Below, in pieces: positions 37,898 through 47,119 of a DNA stretch of 64,000 nt. The stretch is taken from positions 1-64,000 of the IMG/VR virus record IMGVR_UViG_3300043539_001111; one strand, given 5' to 3'. Origin of the DNA: a virus. Each line of letters opens with the position of its first letter. Positions within the stretch are counted from its first letter, which is position 1. Made by a program: the position numbers and the translations under genes. Under the pieces are notes generated by a model. That model saw only the letters and a program-made list of their open reading frames with translations, was not told where the DNA came from and did no database searches.

Positions 37898-38290
37898 ATG
37901 AATTTATTAATACCTACTAAAATAGAAATTAAACCCTCACCAGGAAAAGGAATGGGGGTCTTTGCTATTGACGTTATTCAAAAAGATGAGGTAATTGAAG
38001 AATGTCATTTAGTAAAATTACCCACAAAAAAATGGGAAAAATCAAAACTACTTGATGATTATAGATTTTGTTATCCTCAAGGACCAAATTGGGAAGAATA
38101 TGTGATTCCATTAGGTTATGGGTGTATATATAATCATTCAGATACAAATAATGCTATGTGGAGAAATCATCCAACAAAAAGAGCATTCCAATTTTATGCT
38201 TTACAAACAATCCAACCCGGTGAAGAAATTTGTACAAATTATGGTGATGGTTATTTATGGGGTGGGGGTCACCAAGAAGTTAAAATGTAA
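37898..38290 (+). CDS. SET-domain protein (lysine methyltransferase-like)
   Basis: 130 aa, a minimal SET fold. GKGMGVFAIDVIQKDEVIEE is the start of the fold, GCIYNHSDTNNA the NHS motif and GEEICTNYGDG the pseudo-knot Tyr region. It would transfer methyl from SAM to a protein Lys. Post-SET zinc Cys residues are missing, as usual in bacterial and phage forms. It lies 25 nt after smpB. Its target is unknown; a ribosomal or virion protein is possible. Confidence 0.82.
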   Translation: MNLLIPTKIEIKPSPGKGMGVFAIDVIQKDEVIEECHLVKLPTKKWEKSKLLDDYRFCYPQGPNWEEYVIPLGYGCIYNHSDTNNAMWRNHPTKRAFQFYALQTIQPGEEICTNYGDGYLWGGGHQEVKM

Positions 38291-38335
38291 TAAAATTATC
38301 AGTTCAAATAAACAAATAAATAAAACACAGAAATT

Positions 38336-38668
38336 ATGATTATAGGAATGTTTTTAGGTATGGTTATGGTTCTCGGGATACTGGGGGTTATAGTTGTGGT
38401 TAGGATGTATTCAAACATCAAAAAATTAAAAGGATTGGTTAGAACTCAACAAGAAATAATAAATAATATTTATTTAAGAATAGATGAGGTAGACCAAATG
38501 ATTAACCGTCGTATTGATGGTGAGATTGATAGAACAAATAAATTAAATGAAACAACGAATAGACATATTACGACTCATATTGACGAAATATATAGATTTG
38601 TTGATTCAAGATTAGATAAATTAACGAATAAATTGAATCCAAGTAAAAAGGATTTATTACAAGATTAA
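38336..38668 (+). CDS. Membrane protein with coiled-coil tail
   Basis: 110 aa: one N-terminal membrane helix (MVMVLGILGVIVVVRMY) and a long, mostly helical tail (VRTQQEIINNIYLRIDEVDQ, further Arg/Asp-rich heptads). The layout is that of a spanin- or Rz-like or scaffold-type membrane protein, but no lysis genes are adjacent. It ends just before the terminator shared with the tmRNA gene. Confidence 0.6.
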   Translation: MIIGMFLGMVMVLGILGVIVVVRMYSNIKKLKGLVRTQQEIINNIYLRIDEVDQMINRRIDGEIDRTNKLNETTNRHITTHIDEIYRFVDSRLDKLTNKLNPSKKDLLQD

Positions 38669-38690
38669 AAAATAAACTTTGAACTGATAA

Positions 38691-38719
38691 TAAAAAAACC
38701 CATCATATGATGGGTTTTT
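38691..38719. terminator. Bidirectional terminator
   Basis: AAAAACCCATCA and TGATGGGTTTTT form a near-perfect palindrome. It ends the plus-strand gene and, on the minus strand, the tmRNA. Confidence 0.88.
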
Positions 38720-38723
38720 CTTT

Positions 38724-39119
38724 TGGTGGAGGTAGAGGCTTCGAAGCCTCGTGTTGCTCACCCTAAGTGTTCAGGACTACACGTTTAGGACATTGTTTAA
38801 GCTAACAATCCGAAATTTCACAATTCCCTTATTTTTGAGTGGTTCGGTTTATTGAGAACTAATCCTCCACTTGTACCTTTTCGGATAGGTACCACACCTT
38901 TGTAAAAGCTTCTGTTCCTAGGCGTAATGCTCACCGGCCCGAATGTGTGTTTGCTTACGCTACGTTCACAAGCTCGTCTTGACGTACAAGACCTACTAGA
39001 GCCATTTTGTTTAAAATGTTGCCATTTATAATTTTGTCATCCATAGATTTAAGTGATAGGAAACTTCTCACTACGTGCCCCAAATAAGTAGATATGCCAG
39101 TCAATACCATTTTACCCCC
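38724..39119 (-). ncRNA. ssrA: tmRNA (transfer-messenger RNA)
   Basis: 396 nt on the minus strand. The 5' end GGGGGTA pairs with TACCTCC at the 3' end to form the tRNA acceptor. The 3' end reads ACCA, so discriminator and CCA are encoded. The T-arm is GAGGC-TTCGAA-GCCTC. The 5' end carries the D-loop-like TGGTATTGACTGGC. A tag frame at 38955-39002 starts with Ala GCT and stops with TAA, giving ALVGLVRQDELVNVA. The tag ends in VA rather than the usual LAA. A host-type promoter precedes it and a terminator follows. Confidence 0.85.
38955..39002 (-). CDS. tmRNA proteolysis-tag frame
   Basis: Predicted tag ALVGLVRQDELVNVA followed by TAA, read from the Ala resume codon of the tmRNA. This 15-aa tag is hydrophobic at its end but does not match the common ...ALAA end. 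The exact resume codon is an inference. Confidence 0.55.
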   Translation of the reverse strand, partial: ALVGLVRQDELVNVA

Positions 39120-39133
39120 ATATTTTGATACCA

Positions 39134-39163
39134 CAAAGATAATACATTTTTGGATAAATCCAA
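39134..39163 (-). promoter_or_regulatory. tmRNA promoter
   Basis: On the minus strand TTG (39163-39161), 19-nt spacer, TATCTTTG (39141-39134). Transcription would start about 8 nt before the mature tmRNA 5' end. Confidence 0.85.
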
Positions 39164-39196
39164 ATAAAATTATATTTATTATTAAAATAAATATCA

Positions 39197-40564
39197 ATGC
39201 CTGACACAAAGGATTTTCACGGGATGAAAAATATATTATTAGATAATGAAGATTGGATGGTTGTAGACCCATTGGACTACGATTCCTTTGTTTATTACGC
39301 ACCGGAAAACTATAAAGACAGATGGAATCAATTTAAAGAGGGGGACACTTATTTTATTATAGATAAAAATAAGGAACCAATTCAAACATCAGTTATTCAT
39401 AAAACACAAGATAATAAAATAGAATATTATGGTGGTGAAGCAACCAGACACAGAGAATTAAATAGAAGTGAATTTGAATCCGATTTACCGGATGAGGTTA
39501 AATCCGTTGTTGATAATATTGTGGGTCAATCAGATGTTTACAAATTACTATTGGATGTTAAAAACGGAGAAAAAGTAACGTCTAATCAAATGCAAAGAGC
39601 TGACGACCTTGTTTGGAAGTTCATATATAATGAGAAAAATCCAACTAAAAGTATGGTTAAACTTCAGTTTGATGATATGGAGGATTATTTAAAATTATTT
39701 GATATTGACGAATACGATATTCCTTTTGCGGAATCGGTTTATTCTTATTATGATGGAGCCAATTTTATTGATTATGACCACGGATATAATGAATGGAATG
39801 AAGGATATCTTTTATATCAATTTTCAGATGACAATTTAACTAAATTAAAACAAATACTTCGACTTATTAGTCCATCTACCGCTAAATTAGATACTGATGA
39901 AGACAAAGAACAATCTAGTAAATTATTAGAGAAAATGTTTCCAAATGAGGTTGATTACATTATTACTGATTGGACTGACGAAGAAAATGCTAGTAGAAAT
40001 AATGGTGCCAAAGAATGGATTGAGGGTGACGTGTGTGATTATTTTTCTAATTATGGTTTAATTAGACAAGATTGTTTTAGACAGTATTACACCACTGTGA
40101 GTATATTATTATCTTTATATAACAACGTTGGAGATAAAACATTATCTTTACGAGAAGTGTTAAAAAATATTGGTCATAGAGATAGTAATATTGGCGGATG
40201 GGATGAGAATAGGTGGGAAATTGATAGTGTCAGCTTTGATGAAAAATCATTCAATGAATCTGTGGAAAGACAACTTGATAAAATCTTTGAAAAAATAGAA
40301 GATTCTGATGAATTTATTGATGTTTATGAATACTCTAATATATTCAATAGAATTACTAAAAATTATCATCTTAACAACAGATATGAAACTAAATCAGGTA
40401 GAGAGTTTTTTATTAGAAAAATCGACCCGGCAACAAATAAAATTGTTGTTCAAGTGTTTAAAAAAGATGGTGGTGGATTGGAAGATAGAAGTTACACCGA
40501 AGAAGAATTTAATAACTTTTTAGTTTCTCCCGAGTTATTTGAAGGGTTTATTAGAATAAACTAA
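39197..40564 (+). CDS. Hypothetical protein, 455 aa
   Basis: Not recognised. The N-terminal region (EDWMVVDPLDYDSFVYYAP, then DTYFIIDKNKEPIQTSVIH) weakly resembles a phage domain with VVxPL.. and YxIIDK signatures. The rest is acidic and helical, rich in Asp and Tyr. No membrane segment. TATTTATT lies about 25 nt upstream, as for virion genes, so it is probably late. It is divergent from the tmRNA gene. Confidence 0.6.
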   Translation: MPDTKDFHGMKNILLDNEDWMVVDPLDYDSFVYYAPENYKDRWNQFKEGDTYFIIDKNKEPIQTSVIHKTQDNKIEYYGGEATRHRELNRSEFESDLPDEVKSVVDNIVGQSDVYKLLLDVKNGEKVTSNQMQRADDLVWKFIYNEKNPTKSMVKLQFDDMEDYLKLFDIDEYDIPFAESVYSYYDGANFIDYDHGYNEWNEGYLLYQFSDDNLTKLKQILRLISPSTAKLDTDEDKEQSSKLLEKMFPNEVDYIITDWTDEENASRNNGAKEWIEGDVCDYFSNYGLIRQDCFRQYYTTVSILLSLYNNVGDKTLSLREVLKNIGHRDSNIGGWDENRWEIDSVSFDEKSFNESVERQLDKIFEKIEDSDEFIDVYEYSNIFNRITKNYHLNNRYETKSGREFFIRKIDPATNKIVVQVFKKDGGGLEDRSYTEEEFNNFLVSPELFEGFIRIN

Positions 40565-40594
40565 TAAAATCTTTAATATTGTCATATTTTATAT

Positions 40595-40602
40595 TATCTT
40601 TG
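40595..40602 (+). promoter_or_regulatory. -7 box TATCTTTG, leaderless arrangement
   Basis: TATCTTTG ends 4 nt before the ATG of the peptidase gene. The -33 position reads TTA. Confidence 0.5.
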
Positions 40603-40606
40603 TTGA

Positions 40607-41428
40607 ATGGATAGAGATTATGAATTATTAAAAGAAGTTTTGTCAGTTCCGACAAAAACATATCAAGAAGACCTTATGGTTGAGTTTCTAATCAAATGGT
40701 TAGAAGACAATGGGATTCCATTTAATATGGATGAGCATAATAATATTTATGCGGTTAAACAAACCGATGAATTTATTGAATATTTCCCTTGTGTGATTGC
40801 TCATACCGACACGGTCCACTCTTTGGATAACATTATTATTCGTGAGGAAACATTACCTAACGAACAAAAAGTTTTAAAACCATCCCTAAAAGCGTATAAT
40901 CATTTTGGACACCCAACAGGTATTGGTGGTGACGATAAATGTGGGGTTTTTGCTTGTTTGGAATTATTAAAAGAATTACCAAATTTAAAAGCGGCATTCT
41001 TTGTATCAGAAGAAACCGGATGTCATGGTTCTAAAAAGGCCGACCCAAATTTCTTTTTAAATGTTGGTTATGGTATTCAGTTTGATGCTCCGGGAAATGT
41101 TATGGTTAGTGAATATTGTATGGGAACACAATTGTTTGAAAGAGATAGTGAATTTTTTAAAATTTGTGATGTAGCATTAAACGAAGGGTTTAACGGTAGA
41201 CATGACTATCAATCTCACCCATATACAGATGTTTACGCATTAAAGAATATCTTTGATTTCTCCTGTATCAATTTTGCGATAGGTTATTACAACTATCACA
41301 CCCCAAATGAGTATGTTGTTGTCGAAGATGTTTATAGTGGAATAGAGACCGGTAAAAAGATGATTGAGGGGTTAGGATATAAGAAGTATCCGTTTAAAGT
41401 TGATAGTAAATATTTTAAATTGTTTTAA
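40607..41428 (+). CDS. M20/M28-type metallopeptidase
   Basis: 273 aa. Signature residues: CVIAHTDTVH (H and D of the di-zinc site), GIGGDDKCG (bridging Asp), FFVSEETGCHGS (catalytic EE), and a late YNYHTPNEYV (His). It lacks the dimerisation domain of PepT-type enzymes, so it is a compact aminopeptidase-like form. It would degrade peptides in the cytoplasm. It stands near the tmRNA and the Clp-like gene, so it may finish breakdown of tagged proteins (inference). Confidence 0.82.
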   Translation: MDRDYELLKEVLSVPTKTYQEDLMVEFLIKWLEDNGIPFNMDEHNNIYAVKQTDEFIEYFPCVIAHTDTVHSLDNIIIREETLPNEQKVLKPSLKAYNHFGHPTGIGGDDKCGVFACLELLKELPNLKAAFFVSEETGCHGSKKADPNFFLNVGYGIQFDAPGNVMVSEYCMGTQLFERDSEFFKICDVALNEGFNGRHDYQSHPYTDVYALKNIFDFSCINFAIGYYNYHTPNEYVVVEDVYSGIETGKKMIEGLGYKKYPFKVDSKYFKLF

Positions 41429-41462
41429 TAAAAAAAGAGGACTTAATGTTCTCTTTTTTTTT
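41429..41462 (+). terminator. Terminator after peptidase
   Basis: AAAAAAGAG/CTCTTTTTT stem with 11-nt loop and T9. Confidence 0.8.
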
Positions 41463-41491
41463 CGATATATTTATAATAAAAAGATAACGAT

Positions 41492-41914
41492 ATGAAAAAT
41501 TTATTTAATGACATTTCTCAAGATGAGAAAAATAGAATCCTTGAGATGCACTCAGGTAAAAAAAATGTAATTTCTGAACAGGGAGTACCAACTCCTACTC
41601 CTAAAAAAGAAAAAAAGGTAACACCTCAAATGTTAGACTCAGTTTTGAGAAAACTTAATTATTCGATAGAAACAGGGGGTTCTGAATTAAAATTTATGAA
41701 AAATATACCTGAAAAAAAATTAACGTTATTTGTTACTTTTAATCCTGATTATGCTATTGTTAAAACCAAAAAAGTTAAAGAACCTAGTCAGGTAGGAACT
41801 AAAGATAAAATTCACGGAATGGGATTAGCAATTGAACCTAAAAAGTTTCCTTTATTGTCAAAACCTAATATTTTACAAGAATTTGAAAGGTTTCTTATGA
41901 GTTTTGAAAAATAA
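41492..41914 (+). CDS. Packaged virion protein, MKNLF-leader family
   Basis: 140 aa. Residues 1-30 match the leader of the 6248 gene nearly residue for residue (MKNLFNDISQDEKNRILEMH), and the DNA is nearly identical there, but the remaining 110 residues differ (VTPQMLDSVLRKLNYSIETG and a beta-rich end). ISE|Q would be the cleavage site. This shows the leader moved as a DNA module. It is preceded by TATTTATA and followed by a terminator. Confidence 0.6.
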   Translation: MKNLFNDISQDEKNRILEMHSGKKNVISEQGVPTPTPKKEKKVTPQMLDSVLRKLNYSIETGGSELKFMKNIPEKKLTLFVTFNPDYAIVKTKKVKEPSQVGTKDKIHGMGLAIEPKKFPLLSKPNILQEFERFLMSFEK

Positions 41915-41922
41915 TTTAATAT

Positions 41923-41952
41923 AAAAAAAGAGGACTAATTGTCCTCTTTTTT
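41923..41952. terminator. Bidirectional terminator
   Basis: AAAAAAGAGGAC and GTCCTCTTTTTT, 12-bp perfect stem with a 5-nt loop. The stop codon of the minus-strand Clp-like gene lies inside it. Confidence 0.9.
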
Positions 41953-43980
41953 CTTTCTTGTCTTTTTGGTAGGTTCTGTTTTGACCACCACTTCTTTCTC
42001 TACGGATACAAGGGTGTATGGAACACCCTCCACCATATTTCCTTTGATAATCTCTTCAGATACAAAATCCTCAATCTTATCTTGGATAGCTCTTTTGATT
42101 GGTCTTGCCCCGTAGGTTTCATCAAATCCAACTTCAGAGATTAGTTCTAAAATACTTTCATCAAATGTTATGTTATATTTCAATCCAACCAATCTTTTAG
42201 ATAGTTTGTCCAATTCCAATTTAACGATTTTCTTAACGTCTTCTTTAACCAAAGAGTTAAAGATAACAACCTCATCAATTCTGTTTAAGAATTCCGGAGT
42301 AAAGAATTTCTTAAGTTCTTTTTTAAGTGTCTCACGTTTGTATTCTTCTTCTACATAAGAACTAGCTCCTGTTTTAAAACCAACCCCTGAACCAAAATCT
42401 TGTAATTTTTTAGCTCCAACATTTGATGTCATAATGATGACACAATTTTTGAAGTTAATCTTTCTCCCCATACCATCGGTAAGGTGACCATCGTCTAATA
42501 CTTGAAGAAGTGTTGAAAAGATATCTTTGTTTGCTTTCTCAATTTCATCAAATAGAATTACAGAATAAGGTTTGTTTTTCACTTGTTCGGTTAATTGTCC
42601 ACCTTCATCGTATCCAACGTATCCCGGAGGTGCTCCAATTAATCTTGAAATGGTGTGTTTTTCTTGGTACTCGGACATATCCACACGAATCATATTATCT
42701 TCGCTACCGAACATTTGTTTCGCTAGTTGTTTTGCCAAGTATGTTTTACCAACACCTGTTGAACCTAAAAAGATGAATGAACCGATTGGTTTGTTCGGGT
42801 CTTTAATACCAATTCTGTTTCTACGGATTGATTTTGCAATCTTTGAAACTGCTTCAGATTGTCCAATAACTTTATCAGATAGATTTGTTTCCATCTCTGA
42901 CAATAGTTTGGTTTCATCAGCATTTAATTTGGTAACTGGAATTTTTGTCATATTGGAAACCACTTCATAAACTAAATCCAAAGTGATTTCTTTTTTGTGT
43001 GTAAGAAGTTCTTCTTCAAACTTTTTCTTTTCAGCTTCAAGTTTGGTTAAGATACGTTTTTCTTTATCACGTAGGTTTGCCGCCTCCTCGTATCGTTGTT
43101 GTTTTACTACATCAATTTTTTCTTGTTTAATGTTTGACGCTTGAAGTTTCAATTTTTCAATTGAATCTGGCATTTTCACATCTACCTGACTTCTCGCTCC
43201 AACCTCATCAATAATGTCGAATCCTTTGTCCGGGAATTCTCTATCTGTGATATAACGGTCTGCTAAATCAACACATACAGACAATACTTCATCAGTATAA
43301 GTTACCTTGTGGTAGTTCTCGTATTTGTCTTTTACATTTTTAAGGATGATTAATGTCTCTTCTTTGGTTGCAGCATCCACAACAACTTTTTGGAAACGTC
43401 TTTCTAACGCTCCGTCTTTCTCAAAGTTTTTTCTGTATTCATCCAAAGTGGTTGCCCCAACACATTGAATCTCTCCACGAGCAAGTGCTGGTTTGAAGAT
43501 ATTCGACGCGTCCATTGAACCTGATGAATTACCTGCTCCAACGATTGTGTGGATTTCGTCAATGAATACAATGATGTTTGGTTCGTTTTGAAGTTCTTCG
43601 ATAATGACTTTCATTCTTTCTTCAAATTGTCCACGATATTTTGTTCCCGCAACAATTGATGTCATATCTAATGACACAATTCTTTTGTCCATTAAGTTTC
43701 TTGGACAATCCCCATTATAAATCATAATGGCAAGACCTTCAACAATTGCGGTTTTACCACAACCAGGTTCACCAATAATAATTGGGTTATTTTTCTTTCT
43801 ACGTGAAAGGATTTGTGCAATTCGAGTGATTTCTCTTTCTCTACCAACCACCGGGTCAAGTTTACCCTCTTCGGCAAGTTTTATTAAATCTCTACTAAAA
43901 TTGTCTAATACGGGAGTTGATGAATCAGTTTTAACTGCTTTATTTCCACCGTTACTTCCACCATCCATAGATTCTGTCAT
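41935..43980 (-). CDS. clpC: ClpC-like AAA+ unfoldase without N-domain
   Basis: 681 aa, two AAA+ modules. Walker A1 is GEPGCGKTA near residue 70, Walker B1 VFIDEIH near 140, a UVR motif ([17 protein letters not shown]) near 295, Walker A2 GSTGVGKT near 405, and FDEIEK as second Walker B. Near residue 547, GSGVGFKT carries VGF, the tripeptide loop used by ClpC/ClpA to dock on ClpP. The N-terminal repeat domain is replaced by a 30-residue Gly/Ser tail. It would unfold proteins for the host ClpP and could process tmRNA-tagged proteins. Confidence 0.9.
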   Translation of the reverse strand: MTESMDGGSNGGNKAVKTDSSTPVLDNFSRDLIKLAEEGKLDPVVGREREITRIAQILSRRKKNNPIIIGEPGCGKTAIVEGLAIMIYNGDCPRNLMDKRIVSLDMTSIVAGTKYRGQFEERMKVIIEELQNEPNIIVFIDEIHTIVGAGNSSGSMDASNIFKPALARGEIQCVGATTLDEYRKNFEKDGALERRFQKVVVDAATKEETLIILKNVKDKYENYHKVTYTDEVLSVCVDLADRYITDREFPDKGFDIIDEVGARSQVDVKMPDSIEKLKLQASNIKQEKIDVVKQQRYEEAANLRDKEKRILTKLEAEKKKFEEELLTHKKEITLDLVYEVVSNMTKIPVTKLNADETKLLSEMETNLSDKVIGQSEAVSKIAKSIRRNRIGIKDPNKPIGSFIFLGSTGVGKTYLAKQLAKQMFGSEDNMIRVDMSEYQEKHTISRLIGAPPGYVGYDEGGQLTEQVKNKPYSVILFDEIEKANKDIFSTLLQVLDDGHLTDGMGRKINFKNCVIIMTSNVGAKKLQDFGSGVGFKTGASSYVEEEYKRETLKKELKKFFTPEFLNRIDEVVIFNSLVKEDVKKIVKLELDKLSKRLVGLKYNITFDESILELISEVGFDETYGARPIKRAIQDKIEDFVSEEIIKGNMVEGVPYTLVSVEKEVVVKTEPTKKTRKKKEDN

Positions 43981-44092
43981 AATTAATTGTTTTATTTAAG
44001 TATAAGGGTTATTTTCACTTTTTCAAATGATTGGAACAAAAGTAATGCAAATATTTGAATGGACAAAACAAATTTAAATTATATTTATTGAA

Positions 44093-44425
44093 ATGGAACA
44101 TAAAAAACATTGGATGAAATATATTGACACGTTAGGTGTTGATAATGAGTTGTCTCAAACTTATTACAATTTACGTAAGGCGTTTAAACGTGAGGGGTGG
44201 ACCGAAGAAGATTTGAAAAGTCCCCCATATTATCCGACTGATATAATGAGAAATTTTCAAAAATTTTCAGATTTAAGAAATGAAGTGTTTTTTGAAATAA
44301 AAAGTTTTTTCGGTGATGTTGACCATAATGAGTTTAGTGATTATCTTATGGATAAACTAAAAATAATCGACTTAAAAACACCTTTAGATAATGGCGATAA
44401 AAAAAGAAATAATAGACGGGACTAA
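44093..44425 (+). CDS. Hypothetical protein, 110 aa
   Basis: Not recognised. A charged soluble helical protein (starts MEHKKHWMKYIDTLGVDNE; later SDLRNEVFFEIKSFF). The ATG is 3 nt after a TATTTATT motif, the tight arrangement seen for other putative late genes. It overlaps the next gene by 35 nt in another frame. Confidence 0.6.
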   Translation: MEHKKHWMKYIDTLGVDNELSQTYYNLRKAFKREGWTEEDLKSPPYYPTDIMRNFQKFSDLRNEVFFEIKSFFGDVDHNEFSDYLMDKLKIIDLKTPLDNGDKKRNNRRD

Positions 44426-44633
44426 AATCATCAATGAGATTGAGTCAACAAACATCGTAAGAACTGAATACGATACTACTACAAAAAAAATGATTGCTGA
44501 ATTTAAAAATGGGGCTAAATATGAATATGAAGATGTACCTCATAATGTTTATACCAAATTTAGATTGGCGGAATCTCAAGGAAAATACTTCACCACAGAT
44601 ATATCTAAAAAATTCAAATACAAAAAAGTATAA
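44391..44633 (+). CDS. KTSC-domain protein
   Basis: 80 aa, almost all a KTSC domain (predicted to bind Lys-tRNA synthetase-like or ribosome partners; function not settled). Features: ESTNIVRTEYDTTTKKMIAEF, then GAKYEYEDVPHNVYTKF and SQGKYFTTDISKKF. The start lies inside the preceding gene, so coupling is likely. KTSC proteins are common in phages as short stand-alone genes. Confidence 0.75.
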   Translation: MAIKKEIIDGTKIINEIESTNIVRTEYDTTTKKMIAEFKNGAKYEYEDVPHNVYTKFRLAESQGKYFTTDISKKFKYKKV

Positions 44634-44663
44634 CAATTATACTTATTTAAGTATTTATTGTTA

Positions 44664-45443
44664 ATGAGTAATTTAAAAAGTATATTATCTAGCTTTCATC
44701 TACAAGATGAGTTAAATCCTAAAATTTGGGAACTACCTAATGAAAGGTATATGTCCGACCCAAAAGGTCAGGATGAAATCATGGTGCCAAAGGTTAGAGA
44801 ACGTCTACTTCAAATTGCTTACGAATTTATTGACTTTATTGGTGTGGATATGGTTGTGGACGATGTTGTTATGACCGGTTCATTAGCAAACTACAATTGG
44901 TCAAAATATTCTGATATTGACCTACACATTCTTGTTGACTTCAAACAATTCTCGGAAAAAGAATTACCTTTATACGAAGAACTATTCCGATTAAAGAAAA
45001 CATTATATAACGATAAACATAATATTACCATTTTTGGTTATGATGTTGAATTGTATGTTCAGGATACAAGTGAACCTCACACTAGTAGTGGAGAGTATTC
45101 TGTATTGATGGATGAGTGGATAACTAAACCAAAAAAAGAAGATGTTGAGATTGACACAACGTTAATTAAAACTAAATCTGAAGAATGGATGAAAATGATT
45201 GATGATGTAATCAATGATGCTGAAGATGAGGATTCGTTAGAAACTTCTAAAGAAATTATAAATAAATTTAAAGATAAACTTAAAAAATACAGAACACGAG
45301 GTTTAGAAGATGGGGGGGAATTCTCAAATGAAAACTTGGTTTTTAAAGTTTTAAGACGAAATGGTTATATTCAAAAACTATTTGATTTTCAAACAAAACA
45401 CTCAGATAAAAATCTTTCTTTGAAAGAAAGGTATATATATTAA
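44664..45443 (+). CDS. Nucleotidyltransferase-like protein
   Basis: 259 aa. VVMTGSLANYNWSKYSDIDLHILVD near residue 72 contains GS and DxD of the NTP-transferase (pol beta-like) fold. The last third is helical and charged. This is a widespread phage family of uncertain substrate; tRNA, aminoglycoside-like and toxin-antitoxin relatives exist. ATG at 44664 is chosen; it follows a TATTTATT motif by 5 nt. The gene at 45,456 is 12 nt downstream. Confidence 0.7.
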   Translation: MSNLKSILSSFHLQDELNPKIWELPNERYMSDPKGQDEIMVPKVRERLLQIAYEFIDFIGVDMVVDDVVMTGSLANYNWSKYSDIDLHILVDFKQFSEKELPLYEELFRLKKTLYNDKHNITIFGYDVELYVQDTSEPHTSSGEYSVLMDEWITKPKKEDVEIDTTLIKTKSEEWMKMIDDVINDAEDEDSLETSKEIINKFKDKLKKYRTRGLEDGGEFSNENLVFKVLRRNGYIQKLFDFQTKHSDKNLSLKERYIY

Positions 45444-45455
45444 TAAATAAAAATT

Positions 45456-46520
45456 ATGGGAAAAAAAATTATAAAACTAACAGAATCAGAATTATACAAT
45501 TTAGTTAAAAAAGTTCTTCAAGAACAAGAAGAAAAAGAAGAAGAAATTGATGAATCTTTTTATAAATTAGGAAGTGAATTTTATTTTAAAATTAATCAAA
45601 ATTACTTATATTCAATTGTTGATGTTGCTGATGGACAACAGTGGAAATATGTAAATGGTGATTTATATAATTTTAAAGTTAATTATAAAACAAAAGAATT
45701 AGTTTCAGATTATGGTTGGGGTTTAAATTTTGAACTTACTGACAAATATTGGCCTGACCTTTATTCATCTTCGGTAGGTGGTGAGCCTTTAGTACCATTA
45801 CAAAATGCTAATATGGATTATAAATTTGTTGCAATGGCACCAAATGACCGAAGACTCCCATCTCCAACCGACAAATCAAAGGTTGGTTCACCAACACTTT
45901 ACACTGCAAAGATAATAAAACAAGACTTAAGTTTATTAAAGGGTAGATATGAAGAATCTAAAGATGATACAATATCTCCGGTAATGTATGTTAAAAAAGG
46001 AGGATATGGAATTTTAATACAATTGTTTCCTGGTGCTAGTGCTAAATATTTTTCAAATAAACCTACACCTGAAACACCTGAAGACACACCAGAAGATACA
46101 CCATTTGAATTAAATATTGAAAGTCCATTTAGATTTAATGAGACTAATTTAACAGATGAGGCTAAACAAGAATTTAAAGATTTTATCAAATCAATTAAAA
46201 CTAATTATTCTGATGCTACAGGAGATGTAGAAGTAATATCATCAGCATCTATCGATGAAGACCCTGAAGGTAAACTTAAAACAGGTCAAAAAAGAAAAGA
46301 TTATAATATGGATTTATCTAAAAAAAGAGCAGAAACAATTGCTTCACTTCTTAAAAATAGTTTACCGGGAATTAAATTAAATTTTATACCTAAAGGTATT
46401 GGAGAAACTGACCAATTTGCTAAGGGTAAAAAATGGCCTGACGTAACAGATGAAAATCAAACGGCACCTAATAGAAGATTAATTATTAAACTTCCACAAA
46501 TAACTAAAAAAGGGTCTTAA
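45456..46520 (+). CDS. OmpA-like protein with capsid-targeting leader
   Basis: 354 aa. The leader ends KKVLQEQ (LQE|Q). A middle region with aromatic strands and a Thr/Pro/Glu linker follows. The C-terminal 110 residues are an OmpA-like peptidoglycan-binding domain: VEVISSASIDEDPEGK, LSKKRAETIASLLKN and NRRLIIKLP, with the Arg of NRR as usual. If packaged, it would be a wall-binding internal virion protein. A strong terminator follows. Confidence 0.75.
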   Translation: MGKKIIKLTESELYNLVKKVLQEQEEKEEEIDESFYKLGSEFYFKINQNYLYSIVDVADGQQWKYVNGDLYNFKVNYKTKELVSDYGWGLNFELTDKYWPDLYSSSVGGEPLVPLQNANMDYKFVAMAPNDRRLPSPTDKSKVGSPTLYTAKIIKQDLSLLKGRYEESKDDTISPVMYVKKGGYGILIQLFPGASAKYFSNKPTPETPEDTPEDTPFELNIESPFRFNETNLTDEAKQEFKDFIKSIKTNYSDATGDVEVISSASIDEDPEGKLKTGQKRKDYNMDLSKKRAETIASLLKNSLPGIKLNFIPKGIGETDQFAKGKKWPDVTDENQTAPNRRLIIKLPQITKKGS

Positions 46521-46540
46521 AGACCCTTTTTTTTATTAAA
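46506..46540. terminator. Bidirectional terminator
   Basis: AAAAAAGGGTCTT and AAGACCCTTTTTT with nearly no loop bases spare; T8 follows. It ends the OmpA-like gene and the minus-strand gene after it. Confidence 0.88.
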
Positions 46541-46925
46541 ATATTTTAATGGTGATAGTTTTTTTCTCTGTAGTATTATCGTCAAAACAAAAAACCATAA
46601 CGTATTTATTAAGTTTTAATAGATTTTCATTATAATTAAGTGATTTTAATGTAACTACTCCAGTTTTTTTCTCTAAAATATATGTGTATTCTGAATGAGA
46701 GTAATTATGATGTAAATTGTCAGATAACTCAAATTCCCCAAAAAATTTAACAGCGGATAATTTAGTGATATCTAATTTGTAGGTATCCATTAATAATTTA
46801 ACTGATATGGAATCTCGTGTAAACACTTTATCTAATTCATAATATTTACCGGCTTTTATTGCATGTTGACCAAAAGATAAACTTGAAATAAAAATAAAAA
46901 GAATAATGGTGATTAATTTTTTCAT
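46536..46925 (-). CDS. Secreted hypothetical protein, 129 aa
   Basis: A signal peptide MKKLITIILFIFISSLSFGQ is cut after Q20 or nearby (GQ-type, typical for Bacteroidota). The mature domain is beta-rich, with YTYILEKKTGVVTLKSL. It would act in the periplasm. A TATCTTTG box lies upstream on the minus strand (early-type). Role unknown; lysis control or exclusion are options. Confidence 0.6.
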   Translation of the reverse strand: MKKLITIILFIFISSLSFGQHAIKAGKYYELDKVFTRDSISVKLLMDTYKLDITKLSAVKFFGEFELSDNLHHNYSHSEYTYILEKKTGVVTLKSLNYNENLLKLNKYVMVFCFDDNTTEKKTITIKIF

Positions 46926-47119
46926 ATCTGTTGATGTTTTAATATTTATACAAAGATAATATTTTTTTTTTAATTCACAACTATTTATAAATAAAATTCG
47001 TTGATATAAATCTTTTTTAAATAAAAAATAGGTATTATCAATAATAAACCTGTCGGGATTACAACATTTTTGATTCCGAATATATTTATATATAAAATAA
47101 TTTTATAAAAAATTAACAA

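Noticed and set aside
38955-39302. A 115-codon frame on the minus strand
   Set aside because: It runs through the tmRNA promoter and the tmRNA itself. Only its last 15 codons (the tag) are likely to be translated.
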